Part shown: positions 1 through 8,307 of the stretch, piece by piece
Numbering within the stretch: position 1 is the first letter of the stretch
Layout of the letters: the number at the start of each line of letters is the position of its first letter
Assembly: GCF_902779965.1 (NCBI RefSeq)
Contig: NZ_CACZDK010000046.1
Coordinates: 1 to 36,117 of the forward strand
Source of the DNA: Fibrobacter succinogenes
GTDB lineage: Bacteria; Fibrobacterota; Fibrobacteria; Fibrobacterales; Fibrobacteraceae
Length of the DNA stretch: 36,117 nt
Direction of reading: 5' to 3'
Notes under the pieces: generated by a model
What the model saw: the letters and a program-made list of their open reading frames with translations, nothing else
Told to the model about the DNA's origin: nothing
The model's database searches: none
Position numbers and translations under genes: made by a program

Positions 1-21
1 ATAAAATTACGCCTAAAAGGA

Positions 22-48
22 ATGAGCCCGGTACAATACCGGACTCAT
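22..48. repeat. Intergenic inverted repeat (hairpin)
   Basis: The arms ATGAG-C-CCGGTA and TACCGG-A-CTCAT surround a 3-nt loop, giving a stem of about 11 pairs with one C/A mismatch. No T-run follows, so an intrinsic terminator is not well supported. It may be a processed 3' end or a repeat belonging to the gene left of the window. The rest of 1-206 shows only a REP-like repeat and a weak terminator. Confidence 0.5.
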
Positions 49-135
49 AACGCTGTTTTATCCTAACTTTAAACTGTCCAACTTCTTGGGGTCAGTTCAC
101 ATTATGACGGGGCTTTTTCGTGTCAATTGTTATCG

Positions 136-163
136 CGTCATCCTCGCCTTGCGAGGATCCATA
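136..163. repeat. REP-like GTCATCC...GGATCC intergenic repeat
   Basis: GTCATCCTCGCCTTGCGAGG followed by ATCC is an inverted repeat of the widespread type that begins GTCATCC and ends GGATCC. Related copies are at 20001-20034 and 33598-33630. All lie between genes. Confidence 0.5.
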
Positions 164-182
164 CAGTTTTCGTTGAATTTGT

Positions 183-202
183 AAAAAAGCGAAGAATCGC
201 CT
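183..202 (-). terminator. Weak intrinsic terminator after the dsbD-like gene
   Basis: Read on the minus strand, GCGA-TTCT-TCGC is followed by TTTTTT, 5 nt past the stop codon of the DsbD-like gene. The stem is short (4-5 pairs), so efficiency is uncertain. Confidence 0.4.
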
Positions 203-206
203 TAAG

Positions 207-2081
207 TCACTTCCCACTGCCCACAATCTTCTCCACAATCGCGCCGGTGGTGAGGAGTTCCGGCAATACAATTTGTTTGCTCTTGTCGCCGGCGGGGTAG
301 ATGGCGTAAGCGGGCACGCCAGATTTGCCCATGCTGCGGAGAAGTTTTGTGACTTCGGGCGTTTCGCGAGTCCAGTCGGCTTTTACGAGGGCTACGTTTA
401 AGCTATCCATGGCGCGCCTGAAATCTTCACGGTTCAAGACGGCGGCTTCGTTTGCCTTGCAGGTGAGGCACCAGTCGGCGGTAGCGTCAATGAAGACGGT
501 GCGACTGGCCTTGGCAAAATCTTCAATAAGTTCCGGCGTATAGCGGTACCATCCGTCTTCTGTGACGAGTTGAACGGATCTTGCCTTGAATCTCGCATTG
601 ACTTCGTCTTCGTATTTAGGGGAGGCGAATGCAAACCAGATTACAAAGAGGAGGATGACGGAACCTCCAACGGCGAGAACTTCGCGGAAAAATGCAACAC
701 CCGGCGGGGCGATGTTCCCGATGGCAAAACTCAAAGCGATGCTCAATAGCGAAATGGCGGCAAATATGCCGACGCCAAAGTTGCCGGCCTGTTCGTGCAC
801 AATCCACAAGAGCCAAACGACTGTGGCGAGCAAAAGAACGCCCATGATTTTCTGGAGCGTGACCATCCAGGCGCCCGGTTTTGGGAAAACCTTCAAGACT
901 TTCGGGAACGCGCTTACGAGCATGTAGGGGAGCGCAAGTCCAATGCCTGCTGCGGTAAAGAACAGGAAAAGTACGGGGGTCGATGTCGTGAATGCAAAAC
1001 CCATGGCGGTTCCGAGGAATGGGGCAGAGCATGGCGTGCTGAGCAATACGAGGAGTGCGCCGGTAAAGAAAGCGCCTGCAAAACCTTGCTTTCGGCTCGT
1101 GAAATCCATGCGAGTTGTTGCGCTTCCGGGAATCCAAATTTCGAAAACTCCAAAGAAGCTCATGGCAAAAGCCGTGAGGATTACAACCATGAATGCGATG
1201 AATCCTGCGCTCTGGAACTGCATTCCCCAACCCGCGTTTCCGCCGCCAGCCTTGATTATTGCAACAATACCTGCGAGAACCCAGAAACTGGTGAGAATGC
1301 CTGCGGTTGTGGCGATGCCTAAAGTAAGGAGGCGCTTTCTGCTTTCGCCAGCTTGCTTGATGAGGCTAAAAAGCTTGAGCGAAAGGACCGGCAAAACGCA
1401 CGGCATGAGGTTCAAGATGATGCCGCCAAGCAGTGCCGACAAAAGTAAAATCAGTGTGCCTGCGAAACTTTCTTCGGCAAAATGTTCTTGTGTAGTTTCT
1501 GGGGCGCTTTGGATGTCGTTATCGTTTTTTTTTAAGGGTACCGACTGCAAGCTACTTTTCTTTGCAAATTCAGTTGTATTTACACCAAACGTGACTTTCG
1601 AGGGAGCAAGGCAAATGGAATTGTCGCATGCCTGGTAATGGAACGTTGCCGAAGTGGTGAGGCTATCGTATTTGGCGTCGATATCTTCGATGGGGAGCAT
1701 GATTTGAAAATGTCCCTTAAAAACGAGATTCTCAAGGTCCAGAGCTTCGCTGTATTCCTTAAGTGGCTCAGGCCACTTGGGTTCTCCAAAGTGAATCCCT
1801 TGCGCCGAAATTTCGATAGACGAAGGTTTTAGAAATTCATCGGCGGCAACATTCGCGTTTACATGCCAGTTGTCAGGAATGGTGATATCTACGGTGACGC
1901 TTGAACCTTTTGCCAATGCACCTGCGGAATAGTGCAAACTTGCTTCGGGAGGCGGCATGTTGTTCATATTGAACTCTTGGGCAAAAACTAGCGTTGCAAA
2001 CAATGTAATACAAAATAACGATTTTTGCAAACTGTTGTTTGCAAAATTTTTAAATTTTAAAACTTTGTTAAAAATTTTCAT
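207..2081 (-). CDS. dsbD: Thiol:disulfide interchange protein, DsbD family
   Basis: 624-residue inner-membrane electron carrier expected to pass reducing power from cytoplasmic thioredoxin to periplasmic thiol proteins. A signal-like segment ends near residue 35. The N-terminal periplasmic alpha domain carries a Cys pair (C152, C157 in YQACDNSIC). The membrane domain has the two signature cysteines, C228 (NLMPCVLP) and C351 (STPCSAP). The C-terminal thioredoxin-like domain has WCLTC (C538/C541). All three redox pairs expected of a full-length DsbD are therefore present. Upstream spacing to the divergent sigma-factor gene is 46 nt and no strong Shine-Dalgarno sequence is visible. It could support disulfide isomerisation or cytochrome maturation; no partner gene is adjacent. 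The family assignment is firm, the specific substrates are inferred. Confidence 0.93.
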   Translation of the reverse strand: MKIFNKVLKFKNFANNSLQKSLFCITLFATLVFAQEFNMNNMPPPEASLHYSAGALAKGSSVTVDITIPDNWHVNANVAADEFLKPSSIEISAQGIHFGEPKWPEPLKEYSEALDLENLVFKGHFQIMLPIEDIDAKYDSLTTSATFHYQACDNSICLAPSKVTFGVNTTEFAKKSSLQSVPLKKNDNDIQSAPETTQEHFAEESFAGTLILLLSALLGGIILNLMPCVLPVLSLKLFSLIKQAGESRKRLLTLGIATTAGILTSFWVLAGIVAIIKAGGGNAGWGMQFQSAGFIAFMVVILTAFAMSFFGVFEIWIPGSATTRMDFTSRKQGFAGAFFTGALLVLLSTPCSAPFLGTAMGFAFTTSTPVLFLFFTAAGIGLALPYMLVSAFPKVLKVFPKPGAWMVTLQKIMGVLLLATVVWLLWIVHEQAGNFGVGIFAAISLLSIALSFAIGNIAPPGVAFFREVLAVGGSVILLFVIWFAFASPKYEDEVNARFKARSVQLVTEDGWYRYTPELIEDFAKASRTVFIDATADWCLTCKANEAAVLNREDFRRAMDSLNVALVKADWTRETPEVTKLLRSMGKSGVPAYAIYPAGDKSKQIVLPELLTTGAIVEKIVGSGK

Positions 2082-2127
2082 AAATTAATTCTCGCTAAAA
2101 GAAGTTGAAAATGCTGGGAAAAGGTTT

Positions 2128-2739
2128 ATGTCTTCTAAGAAAATCCTTTGTAATCGTACTCCTAATTGGGTTGGGGCAGTATGGAAAAAATATTCCTATA
2201 GAATATACAAATTGTGCTTGCAAAAGTGTGCGACAAAAGACGAAGCGGACGACTTGTTTCAGGACGTGGCTCTCCGGTTTTGTAAAAAAGCAGATTCGCT
2301 GAACAATCAAGTCCATCTTTTTGCGTGGCTCCAGACGGTACTTTTGCATTGCCATTACAATGACTACCGCAAAAGGCAAATGGTACATGAAATACCGTTT
2401 TCGATTCTAATGGAGCCCAAGGCTGTTTATGACGCGCGCTGGGCTGATGCCTATGTCAAACCTGAAGATGATGTTGGTGATGCGGCGGTGAAAGAGTTCT
2501 CGTTTTTACTGGAAGCGTTAAATCCGCTCGAAAGAATGATTGTGGAACTTTCAGTTGTGGGTGGTTTTAGCCTCCGTGATTTAAGCCAATTGATCGGGCT
2601 GTCTAGGGGGTGCCTGGCTCAGCGAAGGCGGGCGGCATTCCTGAAAATGCAGGAGAAAATGGCAATACAGAAAGAGCGAATTAAAATGATTACGGGACGT
2701 GATGCGTCTTTGCGAGAAATTATTGAATTTACTGGTTGA
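2128..2739 (+). CDS. RNA polymerase sigma factor, ECF-like sigma-70 family
   Basis: 203-residue sigma factor. Region 2 (about residues 17-82) includes the core-binding and -10 recognition segment DEADDLFQDVALRF and an aromatic-rich helix (HLFAWLQTVLLHCHYNDYRKRQ region). Region 4 (about 125-180) is a helix-turn-helix containing LNPLERMIVELSVVGGFSLRDLSQ in pieces. Regions 1 and 3 are absent, which fits an ECF group protein. No anti-sigma gene is adjacent. The start ATG follows GGGAAAAGG closely. It leads a tight same-strand cluster: the next gene begins 30 nt downstream and encodes a secreted protein with a sorting-type C-terminus. Whether it controls that gene is inference. Confidence 0.85.
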   Translation: MSSKKILCNRTPNWVGAVWKKYSYRIYKLCLQKCATKDEADDLFQDVALRFCKKADSLNNQVHLFAWLQTVLLHCHYNDYRKRQMVHEIPFSILMEPKAVYDARWADAYVKPEDDVGDAAVKEFSFLLEALNPLERMIVELSVVGGFSLRDLSQLIGLSRGCLAQRRRAAFLKMQEKMAIQKERIKMITGRDASLREIIEFTG

Positions 2740-2757
2740 AAAGCTCTTAAAATTTCG

Positions 2758-2769
2758 TAATTTTATAAC
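2758..2769 (+). promoter_or_regulatory. Candidate -7 box (TAATTTTA) 4 nt before a GTG start
   Basis: TAATTTTA ends 4 nt before the GTG start at 2770 and fits the TAnnTTTN pattern. No Shine-Dalgarno sequence lies between the box and the start. If active, the transcript would begin at or very near the start codon. Three other genes in the window show the same spacing. Confidence 0.35.
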
Positions 2770-5148
2770 GTGAAATATCTGCTTAATCTTATTTGCATTT
2801 TCTTTATTGCCTCATCGGTTTTTGCACAAGACCAGTGGTTCAATTATTCAAGCCCTTTCCCGATAAAGGCGGCAATCCCTACAGGTGATGGCTTGCTTCT
2901 ATCAACGGGGGGAGGTCTCCGTTTTAGGGCGCAAAATCTCGACGACGTCTTCACGACATCGAAAGGCCTTGGTGAGCAGTCGATGAGTGCCGTTGCTATT
3001 TCTGATCTTGGAGCCTTTGCGGTAAGCGAGTCCGGTGTTATTTCAACGATATTGCCGAATGGTACTTGGCAAGTGCTGAGCCGTTCTTATACGGGCAACA
3101 ATACTCATGTTATTCCGGGATTGGCTCTTTTGGGTGGCCCGGTTCTGGTAATTGCTTTTGAGGATCGCCTATCGTTTTTTAATCTTAGAACTATGACGTC
3201 GATACTCACGGTGGAACGTATTGCTGATATCAACGTTTCCGCTTATCCGATAACTGCTATGGATATTCATGGTGATTCCTTGATTATTGCTGCGGGTGGC
3301 GGTCTTTATATGCGCAAAATGGACTGGGAAAATTTGGACACCGATGTGCAATTGTATGACCCGGATTCCTGGAAGATTATTAAGAATGCTTCGATTAACA
3401 ATGAACCTATCAAGTCTATCGCTTGGAAAGACGGTGAAATGAAGACCTTCCCCACGGAAGGCATGAGAATCTGGGACAAGGATGGTGAGACGCGTGTCGC
3501 TCTTCTCGATACGTTCTCTGTAGATACCAAAACTGAATCGCTGATTATGATTCGTGGAAAGACGTTGAAGGACTCGATTCTGTACGAGCGTGATTCTTTC
3601 GTGGTTAAGGGCGAATCTAAAGTTCACTATTGTTACAAGTCCAAAGTGCGCTGGGTGTCATTGCTTCCGTCTGGCAAGGCAATCTTGGCTGGCCCTGAAA
3701 TTATCCTCTATTACGATAATGGAAAATTTACGGACTTGACGGAATATAAGCCGTTCCCGCTAGGGATTCCTTATGAACTTCAGGCCCTTCCTGTAGGGGG
3801 TGTATTGGTGGCGACCGAAGAGGGGCGATTCTCGCACTTTAGTTATTCGTGGGATGAAAAAAAATATGTATGGAGCGAACCTACATATGCGGCGATGAGT
3901 GGAAATGGATCTGATGCCCGTGCTCATAATTTGAAAACATTGTCTGTGCTTCCTGATGGAGGAACTTTTTATCACCATTGGGCTGACGGATATGCCGTAT
4001 ATAGTGGTTGGGCCGATATGCTTACAGCAGAGTTGTATTTACGCGGTGAAGATAAAAATGGCGTACCTAATCGTGATAAATATTGCATGGATAATTATTT
4101 TGAAGGCAATTCAAATGGGAGTATTGCTGGAATTTTAGCGGTGTCATCTACTCCGGCTCCGAATAATAATGGCTATTTAACCACTTCGGCATCGAAGAAA
4201 GGTTATAGCTTAGTATATGTGGAAAATGGTAAAGATGAGAGAGGTCCTCTAGTATCTTGTGCGAAAAATGTCGGGTCTGCAACTATTGGTGGACCGATGT
4301 TTGCTCGTGTTGACGAAAATGGCAATTGGGTTGTTTATGTGGGGACCCGTGAAGCGACATCGACCGATGCCAATGGTGGCTTGGATGTGTTTGTTTTCCC
4401 GCCAGTTAATAAAATGGGAGGGAATATTTCTAAGGTCGATACGTCTTATCGAAAAACGTATTCTGGCGCTCAATCGACTCCGCTAGACTTGGTTTATGAA
4501 CCTATTACGGATTATGTTTGGATGGTCACTGCGTCAACGCTGGTGTATTGGGATAAAGATGACAAAGACCTGAAAACGCCTCTTTCGACCAATGGCCTTA
4601 CCGGTGCAGACTATACGAGTATTGATGTCGATAGCCGTGGCAATCTGTGGGTTGGAACAAAATCGCAAGGTGCATACCGCTTGACCCCGCGCAAGACAAG
4701 CCCGGATACATTGTCTGTGATGCATTTTACAACCCGTCATGGTCTCCTTAGCGAAGGAATTCAAGATGTCGCTGTAGATACGGTACTTGGCATGGTGTGG
4801 TTTGCTCATGACAATGGAGTTACCGGTTACAAAAGAGACGACGTGCGCGGTACCGAAAAGAACATGACTGATAATGCCCACGAAGATGTGAAGGTGTACC
4901 CCATTCCGTTCCGTCCGAAGCTCCAGCCGTATATTTCGTTTGTCAATGTTGCTGATGATGCAGTCATCAATATTTACAATAGAGGCGGTAGGCTGGTTGT
5001 ATCGCTGAGCGGTAATCAAATTTCTGGTGGCCGTGCTGAATGGAATGGCCGTATGGAAAACGGAAGCCTTGTGGCGCCTGGTGTTTATCAGTATGTTATT
5101 CGTGGCGGAACCAAGGTGAGAAAGGGGAAGCTCTTGATTATCCACTAA
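2770..5148 (+). CDS. Secreted propeller-like protein with C-terminal sorting/FlgD-like domain
   Basis: 792 residues, GTG start, signal peptide 1-19 ending SSVFA|Q. The body has repeated short blades, for example SIDVDSRGNLWVGTKSQGAY, like the regulator-propeller repeats of Bacteroidota and Fibrobacterota. Residues 707-792 form a beta-sandwich tail: it opens with VKVYPIPFRP, has NIYNRGGRLV in the middle and GVYQYVIRGG near the end, resembling FlgD Ig-like or type IX secretion sorting domains. No enzyme motif was recognised. It lies 30 nt after the sigma-factor gene and 15 nt before a lipoprotein gene. Likely an exported surface or periplasmic protein; function unknown. The start is set by the signal peptide, as no upstream in-frame ATG fits. 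Confidence 0.75.
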   Translation: MKYLLNLICIFFIASSVFAQDQWFNYSSPFPIKAAIPTGDGLLLSTGGGLRFRAQNLDDVFTTSKGLGEQSMSAVAISDLGAFAVSESGVISTILPNGTWQVLSRSYTGNNTHVIPGLALLGGPVLVIAFEDRLSFFNLRTMTSILTVERIADINVSAYPITAMDIHGDSLIIAAGGGLYMRKMDWENLDTDVQLYDPDSWKIIKNASINNEPIKSIAWKDGEMKTFPTEGMRIWDKDGETRVALLDTFSVDTKTESLIMIRGKTLKDSILYERDSFVVKGESKVHYCYKSKVRWVSLLPSGKAILAGPEIILYYDNGKFTDLTEYKPFPLGIPYELQALPVGGVLVATEEGRFSHFSYSWDEKKYVWSEPTYAAMSGNGSDARAHNLKTLSVLPDGGTFYHHWADGYAVYSGWADMLTAELYLRGEDKNGVPNRDKYCMDNYFEGNSNGSIAGILAVSSTPAPNNNGYLTTSASKKGYSLVYVENGKDERGPLVSCAKNVGSATIGGPMFARVDENGNWVVYVGTREATSTDANGGLDVFVFPPVNKMGGNISKVDTSYRKTYSGAQSTPLDLVYEPITDYVWMVTASTLVYWDKDDKDLKTPLSTNGLTGADYTSIDVDSRGNLWVGTKSQGAYRLTPRKTSPDTLSVMHFTTRHGLLSEGIQDVAVDTVLGMVWFAHDNGVTGYKRDDVRGTEKNMTDNAHEDVKVYPIPFRPKLQPYISFVNVADDAVINIYNRGGRLVVSLSGNQISGGRAEWNGRMENGSLVAPGVYQYVIRGGTKVRKGKLLIIH

Positions 5149-5163
5149 TGGGGTATAGACGTT

Positions 5164-5529
5164 ATGAATAAATTTGTTGGAATTGCGTTATTTTTTGCCG
5201 CTGTATGGATCGTTGGTTGTGCCGGCGAACGTCAGGGACTTGTTTGCGAAGAAATCGAGTACCGCTTAAGTACGCAGACGTATTCCCCGGACCAACGTGC
5301 TTATATTGAAAATGAACTCCGCACTTGCCGTGCGGAAGAAGCGAAAAAGAAGAACGAATCCGGACAAACAAATGCTAGCATTTATGAACGCTTTGCCAAT
5401 ACGGAAGGTTCTTCGTTAAGCGATACATCCAAGAGCGTTATTCCTGTATCGACTTTGTTGCAGGATTCTTCGGAAGAAAAAACGACAAGCATTTACGACC
5501 GCTACAAGTCTGTCGAGGCAACCAAGTAA
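5164..5529 (+). CDS. Small putative lipoprotein with a repeated SIY(E/D)R motif
   Basis: 121 residues with a lipoprotein signal: hydrophobic segment followed by IVGC, so Cys19 would be lipidated. The mature part is hydrophilic and charged. It contains two related motifs, SIYERFANTE and SIYDRYKSVE, about 43 residues apart, the second at the extreme C-terminus. No known domain was recognised. It is 15 nt downstream of the propeller gene, and its stop codon overlaps the start of the CCA-enzyme gene (TAATG), so the genes are probably co-transcribed. Confident as a lipoprotein gene; function unknown. Confidence 0.8.
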   Translation: MNKFVGIALFFAAVWIVGCAGERQGLVCEEIEYRLSTQTYSPDQRAYIENELRTCRAEEAKKKNESGQTNASIYERFANTEGSSLSDTSKSVIPVSTLLQDSSEEKTTSIYDRYKSVEATK

Positions 5530-6851
5530 TGCCAAGCATAATGACTCTTGCGGGCAAACCGTTTGAACCAGATTTGCCCAAACGTTTGCTTTCTATTGCA
5601 GGCGAAATCCGTGAAGCTGGAGGCCGCGCTTTTTTAGTGGGCGGCTGGGTGCGCGACGCGCTTTTGGGCAAGGATTGCCGTGATTACGATGTCGAAGTTT
5701 ACGACCTCACGCAAGATGAACTTGTCCCTATTTTAAAGAAGTATGGCCGTACGAATTTGGTCGGGAAGGCTTTTGGCGTCATTCATTTGGCGATGAAAGG
5801 GCTTTCGCTTGATTTTTCGTTCCCGCGTACAGAAAGTAAAGTCGGTTATGGGCACCGCGGTTTCGTGGTGCATACTGACGAGAAACTTTCGTTTAAGGAA
5901 GCTGCGCTTCGTCGCGATTTTACGATTAATGCGATGGGTATGGAGTTGCCTGAGCTTAAGCTTTGCGATCCGTATGGCGGAATTGACGACTTGAAGAAGG
6001 GGCTGCTGCGCCATGTGGGGCCTGCTTTTGTCGAAGATTCTTTGCGCATTTTGCGCGGTGTGCAGTTTGCGAGCCGCTTTGCACTTACACTTGCTCCCGA
6101 GACGGTTGAACTTTGCAAGACGCTTTCGCTTGCCGACCTTTCTATCGAAAGGCTTTTTGAAGAATTCAAAAAGTGGCTTTTGAAGCCCGGCAAACCGTCA
6201 ATGGGACTTCGTGCGTTTTTGGACATTCGGCTCAATGAATTTTTCCCAGAAGTTTTCCCGCTCCGTGATTCTTGGGAGGCGTTGGGCGAAATGCTCGATA
6301 ACATGGAAGCCTTGCGCAGGAGTCTCGCGGATGTTAATGCTGAGGCGGTTGGTGAAGCTAAATGCGCGCCGCTTTCGGAAGCTCAGGCCATGGAATTTGC
6401 ATTTGCAGCATTCCTTAGCGGAAATCCGGAAACTTCGCTCAAGTTCTTGGAGCGCATTACCAACGAAACGCATTTGCTGAAAATCGTTCCGCTGTTGCTG
6501 ACGTCTTATAGCGAACTTGATTTTGCGATTGTGAATGATGCGCCGGCGCTTCGTCGCCTGGCGGTGAAGCTTGGTGGCTTAAAGCTATTGTGCCTACTCG
6601 TGAAGTGTACGCCTCGCGAATTTTACGCTGGCGATGCCGGATTCCCCGAAAAATTGTGGCAAGCCGCTGTGGATCTTGATTTGCTTGAGGCTGCACCGCA
6701 GCCGTTCCTCATGGGCAAAATGCTCATGGAAATGGGTTTCAAGCCGGGCAAGCAAATGGGTGAGATTATCAAGCAGAGCTTTGAACTGCAACTCGATGGG
6801 AAAATCAAGAACGCCGAAGACGCAATCGCGTGGGCGAGAAGTAGAACTTAG
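5529..6851 (+). CDS. cca: CCA-adding tRNA nucleotidyltransferase / poly(A) polymerase family
   Basis: 440-residue class II nucleotidyltransferase that builds or repairs the 3' CCA end of tRNA in the cytoplasm. Seen: GGWVRD (38-43) followed by the metal-binding DYD (52-54), then LRRDFTINAMG and LCDPYGGIDDL, and the RILRGVQFASRF segment of the neck domain. The C-terminal third is less conserved and no clear HD motif is visible. The ATG overlaps the preceding stop by one base (TAATG) and GAGG lies 10 nt upstream. The last codons and stop sit inside an AGAACTT heptad array. A poly(A) polymerase role cannot be excluded from sequence alone, but the motif set fits CCA addition. Confidence 0.88.
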   Translation: MPSIMTLAGKPFEPDLPKRLLSIAGEIREAGGRAFLVGGWVRDALLGKDCRDYDVEVYDLTQDELVPILKKYGRTNLVGKAFGVIHLAMKGLSLDFSFPRTESKVGYGHRGFVVHTDEKLSFKEAALRRDFTINAMGMELPELKLCDPYGGIDDLKKGLLRHVGPAFVEDSLRILRGVQFASRFALTLAPETVELCKTLSLADLSIERLFEEFKKWLLKPGKPSMGLRAFLDIRLNEFFPEVFPLRDSWEALGEMLDNMEALRRSLADVNAEAVGEAKCAPLSEAQAMEFAFAAFLSGNPETSLKFLERITNETHLLKIVPLLLTSYSELDFAIVNDAPALRRLAVKLGGLKLLCLLVKCTPREFYAGDAGFPEKLWQAAVDLDLLEAAPQPFLMGKMLMEMGFKPGKQMGEIIKQSFELQLDGKIKNAEDAIAWARSRT

Positions 6852-6873
6852 AGCTTAGAACTTAGAACTTAGA
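6842..6873. repeat. Heptanucleotide tandem array (AGAACTT)n overlapping the cca stop
   Basis: Four heptads, AGAACTT AGAGCTT AGAACTT AGAACTT, then AGA. The first heptads overlap the cca stop codon (6849-6851). The 32 nt are identical to the reverse complement of 26970-27001 upstream of lysA, including the variant second unit. On the minus strand it reads TAAGTTC repeats, but here no TAAATT box follows. Confidence 0.9.
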
Positions 6874-6994
6874 CAACTGCGTAAGGCGAGTGAAGCAGGA
6901 TTGCTTGCAAGCCTATTTAACGCTAAAGCGTTGTCTCTTGAGCTCAGAAATAGTCAAATATTTTTTGACTGCTTCATTCGCTTTTCTGGCGCCT

Positions 6995-8098
6995 TTATTT
7001 CCACCGGAACATTCCGGTAATTCCTGCGGGTACGCAGAACACAATCATCGGAATTTGAATCAGTTCCACCGGCAAGAACGCAAGCATTTTGCGCTTGGCG
7101 TGTAACTTCCACGATGCAATCATGAGGAACACGAAGTCTACGATAAACTTGGGCAAAATGCTGAACACGCACCACTCCCACGGGAAATCCAAGAATATTG
7201 CGCACCACGGGCTTAAGAACATCCAGATGTAGTATGTGTAAATGAGCGTGAGGAGCAGAATGTAGGCCTTGCTTTCATAATTTGTGCCGTTGCTGCTCCA
7301 GCGGGCGCGCTGGTTAAACAGTTGCTTCCACGTATGCACCGGAGCGGTCTCGATTACGGCGTCCTTGTCGAGGTTGTAGCAGACCTTTGTTCCCGGAATT
7401 TTCATCATCTTGTGGATGAGCATGTCGTCGTCGCCGCTTGAAAGATTCACGAGGTCGCCAAAACCGCCAACAGCAAAGAACAGGTCTCTCTTGTATGCAA
7501 GGCAAGCGGCGCTCGCGACAATCGGGCGACCCCAGCTAAAACCGGCGGCTTCCATGGCGGTGTAGCCTAGCGTTTCGAGTTTTTGATAGAGATGCGGCAT
7601 GGAACGCGTGCCGTTGTTCTGCTTGGGGCCTTGCACAATGCAGATGCCATCGACGAATCGTCCGGCCATAGAGGTAATCCAGCTCTTGCGCGGGATGCAG
7701 TCGGCGTCCATGGTCAAAAGCACCTCGTTTTTTGCAATCTTGAAGGCGCTTTCGAGGGCGCGTTTCTTGGGGCTTGCAATGACCGGCAAATCGGGGGAGA
7801 GGCTGAGCACTCTGAATCGCGGGTGCGTGGCGGCAAACTTTTCGAGAATTTCGCGGGTGCGGTCCGTGGAGCGGTCATCGACGCAAATGACTTCCCATTC
7901 GCCAATGTAATCCTGGGCGGCGACAGCGTTGAGCGTGCGTTCGGCAAATTCCTCTTCGTTACGCATGGGAATCACGACGGACACGCTCGGAGTTGCTTTC
8001 GGGCCTCTATAGCGATGCGTCTTTAACAGTCCTATGATGAAAAATAGGAACAGTAATGCGTAAAGCGCAGTCAGGCATGCGATAATAATGCCACCCAT
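6995..8098 (-). CDS. Membrane-associated family 2 glycosyltransferase
   Basis: 367 residues. A membrane helix at the N-terminus (about 3-25) is followed by a GT-A domain: VSVVIPMRNEEE, VICVDDRSTDRT, then DADC as the metal-binding DxD, a SGDDD segment, and QRARW, the acceptor-site motif of many processive GT2 enzymes. Three or so helices follow (about 280-365). It would transfer an activated sugar to a lipid or polysaccharide acceptor at the inner membrane; donor and product are unknown. Monocistronic on the minus strand. The start codon is preceded, with no Shine-Dalgarno sequence, by a TAAATT box and TAAGTTC heptads that are nearly identical to those before lysA. Confidence 0.88.
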   Translation of the reverse strand: MGGIIIACLTALYALLFLFFIIGLLKTHRYRGPKATPSVSVVIPMRNEEEFAERTLNAVAAQDYIGEWEVICVDDRSTDRTREILEKFAATHPRFRVLSLSPDLPVIASPKKRALESAFKIAKNEVLLTMDADCIPRKSWITSMAGRFVDGICIVQGPKQNNGTRSMPHLYQKLETLGYTAMEAAGFSWGRPIVASAACLAYKRDLFFAVGGFGDLVNLSSGDDDMLIHKMMKIPGTKVCYNLDKDAVIETAPVHTWKQLFNQRARWSSNGTNYESKAYILLLTLIYTYYIWMFLSPWCAIFLDFPWEWCVFSILPKFIVDFVFLMIASWKLHAKRKMLAFLPVELIQIPMIVFCVPAGITGMFRWK

Positions 8099-8103
8099 GC
8101 GCG

Positions 8104-8150
<47 letters not shown>

Positions 8151-8173
8151 AGGCTTCGAAGTTACAATTTCTC

Positions 8174-8200
8174 TCGTCTTTCGTCTTTCGTCTTTCGTCT
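8174..8200 (+). repeat. Second heptanucleotide array (TCGTCTT)n
   Basis: Three complete TCGTCTT units and a partial fourth. The sequence is unrelated to the AGAACTT array 30 nt away, but the 7-bp unit length is the same. It ends 6 nt before a TAAATTTG box at 8207-8214. Confidence 0.85.
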
Positions 8201-8206
8201 AAAAAC

Positions 8207-8214
8207 TAAATTTG
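8207..8214 (+). promoter_or_regulatory. Candidate -7 box TAAATTTG upstream of lpxA
   Basis: TAAATTTG is an exact match to the TAnnTTTG pattern known as the -7 element in Bacteroidota. It lies 93 nt before the lpxA ATG and directly after a TCGTCTT heptad array. Use in this organism is inferred. Confidence 0.4.
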
Positions 8215-8307
8215 GGTCTGTTAATCTAGTACAACCCACTAAGTTCTACCAACTAACTTGTCCCTGCGTCATCGGCGCCCCTGTCTACTTCCAACTTCCT
8301 ACTACTT

